From Casimicrobiaceae bacterium (GTDB taxonomy: Bacteria > Pseudomonadota > Gammaproteobacteria > Burkholderiales > Casimicrobiaceae): 6,809 nucleotides of DNA. Shown one piece after another: positions 6,105-6,809 of the stretch. The position numbers and the translations under genes were made by a program. Location: positions 1-6,809 of the forward strand of contig CATPAO010000022.1 of the NCBI GenBank assembly GCA_955652025.1, in the 5' to 3' direction. Each line of letters starts with the position of its first letter. Positions within the stretch are counted from its first letter, which is position 1. The notes under the pieces are model-generated. The model searched no databases, was not told the DNA's origin, and saw only the letters and a program-made list of their open reading frames with translations.

Positions 6105-6809
6105 AAGCGCTGCCCGACCCAGTCCTTGACCGACTCGAGCGCCGCCGGCAATCCCGCCGGGTCCGTCCCGCCTGCCTGCGCCATGTCCGGCCGGCCGCCG
6201 CCTTTGCCGCCGACTTGTTGCGCCACGTGATTGACGAGATCGCCCGCCTTCACCTTGGCGATCAAATCCGGCGTCACGCCGGCGATCAGCGTCACCTTGC
6301 CGTCGGCGACGCTGCCCAGCACGATAGCGGCGCTGCCGAGACGATTCTTCAGCTTGTCGATAGTTTCGCGCAGTGCCTTGGCGTCCGCGCCGTCGAGTGC
6401 GGCGGCCAGCACTTTGGTGCCTTTGATGTCGATGGCGCCGCCGGCCAAGTCGTCACCGGCGCTCGCCGCGGCCTTCGCTTTGAGTCGCGCCAGTTCCTTT
6501 TCGGTCGCTTTCGCACTCTCCTGCAACTGAGCGATGCGCGCCTCCACTTCCGCGACAGGCGCCTTGAGCAGCGCCGCCGCGCGCGCCAATTGTGCTTCCC
6601 GCGCTTGCACATGCGCCAACGCGCCACGACCGGTGACCGCCTCGACGCGGCGGATGCCCGCGGCCACGCCGCCTTCGCCGACGATCTTGAAAAGGCCGAT
6701 GTCGCCGGTCCGCGCGACGTGCCGATGTCGAGGACGCGCACTTCGTCGCCGTATTTTTCGCCGAACAGCATCATCGCGCCCATTTTCTGCGCCTCGTCGA
6801 TCGGCATCA
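6101..6809 (-). pseudogene. alaS: alaS, alanyl-tRNA synthetase 3' part, frame broken in the editing domain
   Basis: AlaRS charges tRNA-Ala with alanine and clears mischarged Ser/Gly-tRNA-Ala with its editing domain. The window holds the 3' part. From the right edge the frame reads family-typical editing-domain sequence ([20 protein letters not shown], then VLDIGTSR). At 6711-6719 the frame is lost, and the correct sequence resumes in another frame as [20 protein letters not shown]. That frame continues to the TGA at 6101-6103. The expected E-x-C-G-G-T-H between SR and VARTG is absent, so the Cys and His zinc ligands of the editing site are gone. Downstream are an Ala/Glu/Lys-rich coiled coil (about 6470-6607) and the C-Ala/DHHA1 domain with [15 protein letters not shown] (about 6167-6211), ending GQRL. 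Reading on without a frame change would add an arginine-rich tail ending at 6349. AlaS is normally essential, so sequencing error, a second copy elsewhere, or a tolerated truncation must be considered. Gene identity is certain; the break is directly visible. Confidence 0.93.
6711..6719 (-). other. Deletion junction in alaS at a short direct repeat
   Basis: The minus strand reads CGTCGCGCG at the point where the two alaS frames meet. The intact family sequence TSRE-x-CGGTHVART needs 42 bases from the Thr codon to the next Thr codon; only 14 are present, so 28 are missing. Codons for T-S-R and for H-V-A-R can both be written with CGTCGCGC in this codon usage, so the junction looks like one remaining copy of a direct repeat after slippage deletion. 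The repeat pair is reconstructed from the consensus, not seen. Confidence 0.7.

Noticed and set aside
6349..6807. Arginine-rich minus-strand frame read as an independent gene
   Set aside because: Its first part is genuine AlaS sequence; the rest is the out-of-frame continuation beyond the break and has no motif.

Overview
The window is a compact, very GC-rich bacterial chromosome segment with strongly G/C-biased codons. It carries six protein genes in three transcription blocks; the two at the window edges run off the ends. Gene content (class III cyclase fused to a TolB-like domain, sorbosone-dehydrogenase-type PQQ protein, ArgE next to an AstE/aspartoacylase-like hydrolase, AlaS followed by a low-specificity threonine aldolase) fits a proteobacterium, most likely a betaproteobacterium of the Burkholderiales type. 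That placement is inference from gene families and composition. No rRNA, tRNA, insertion sequence, prophage or CRISPR array is visible.

Left block, minus strand (1-2134). A secreted PQQ-dependent sugar/aldose dehydrogenase-like beta-propeller protein (1013-2134) is followed by a nucleotide cyclase (1-870, continuing off the left edge). The cyclase has its own good sigma70-type promoter in the 142-bp gap, directly next to a 17-bp palindrome.

Middle block, plus strand (2285-4509). An acetylornithine deacetylase-family M20 peptidase (argE) and a succinylglutamate desuccinylase/aspartoacylase-like zinc hydrolase are 26 bp apart and look like a two-gene operon of N-acyl-amino-acid hydrolases. The 150-bp divergent gap before argE carries an extended -10 promoter for it.

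Right block, minus strand (4586-6809). The 3' part of alaS overlaps the start of a threonine/allo-threonine aldolase gene by the tetranucleotide GTGA. A PaaI-like hotdog thioesterase follows 43 bp later. The block converges on the argE operon with only 76 bp between stop codons.

The most notable point is in alaS. The reading frame breaks at about 6711-6719. Compared with the family consensus, exactly 28 nt are missing between what would be two copies of a short direct repeat, taking with them the CGGTH motif that supplies zinc ligands of the AlaRS editing site. This is either a sequence error or a real slippage deletion giving an AlaRS without a functional editing domain and C-Ala domain. Apart from this I see no clearly new system; the other genes are recognisable members of known families.
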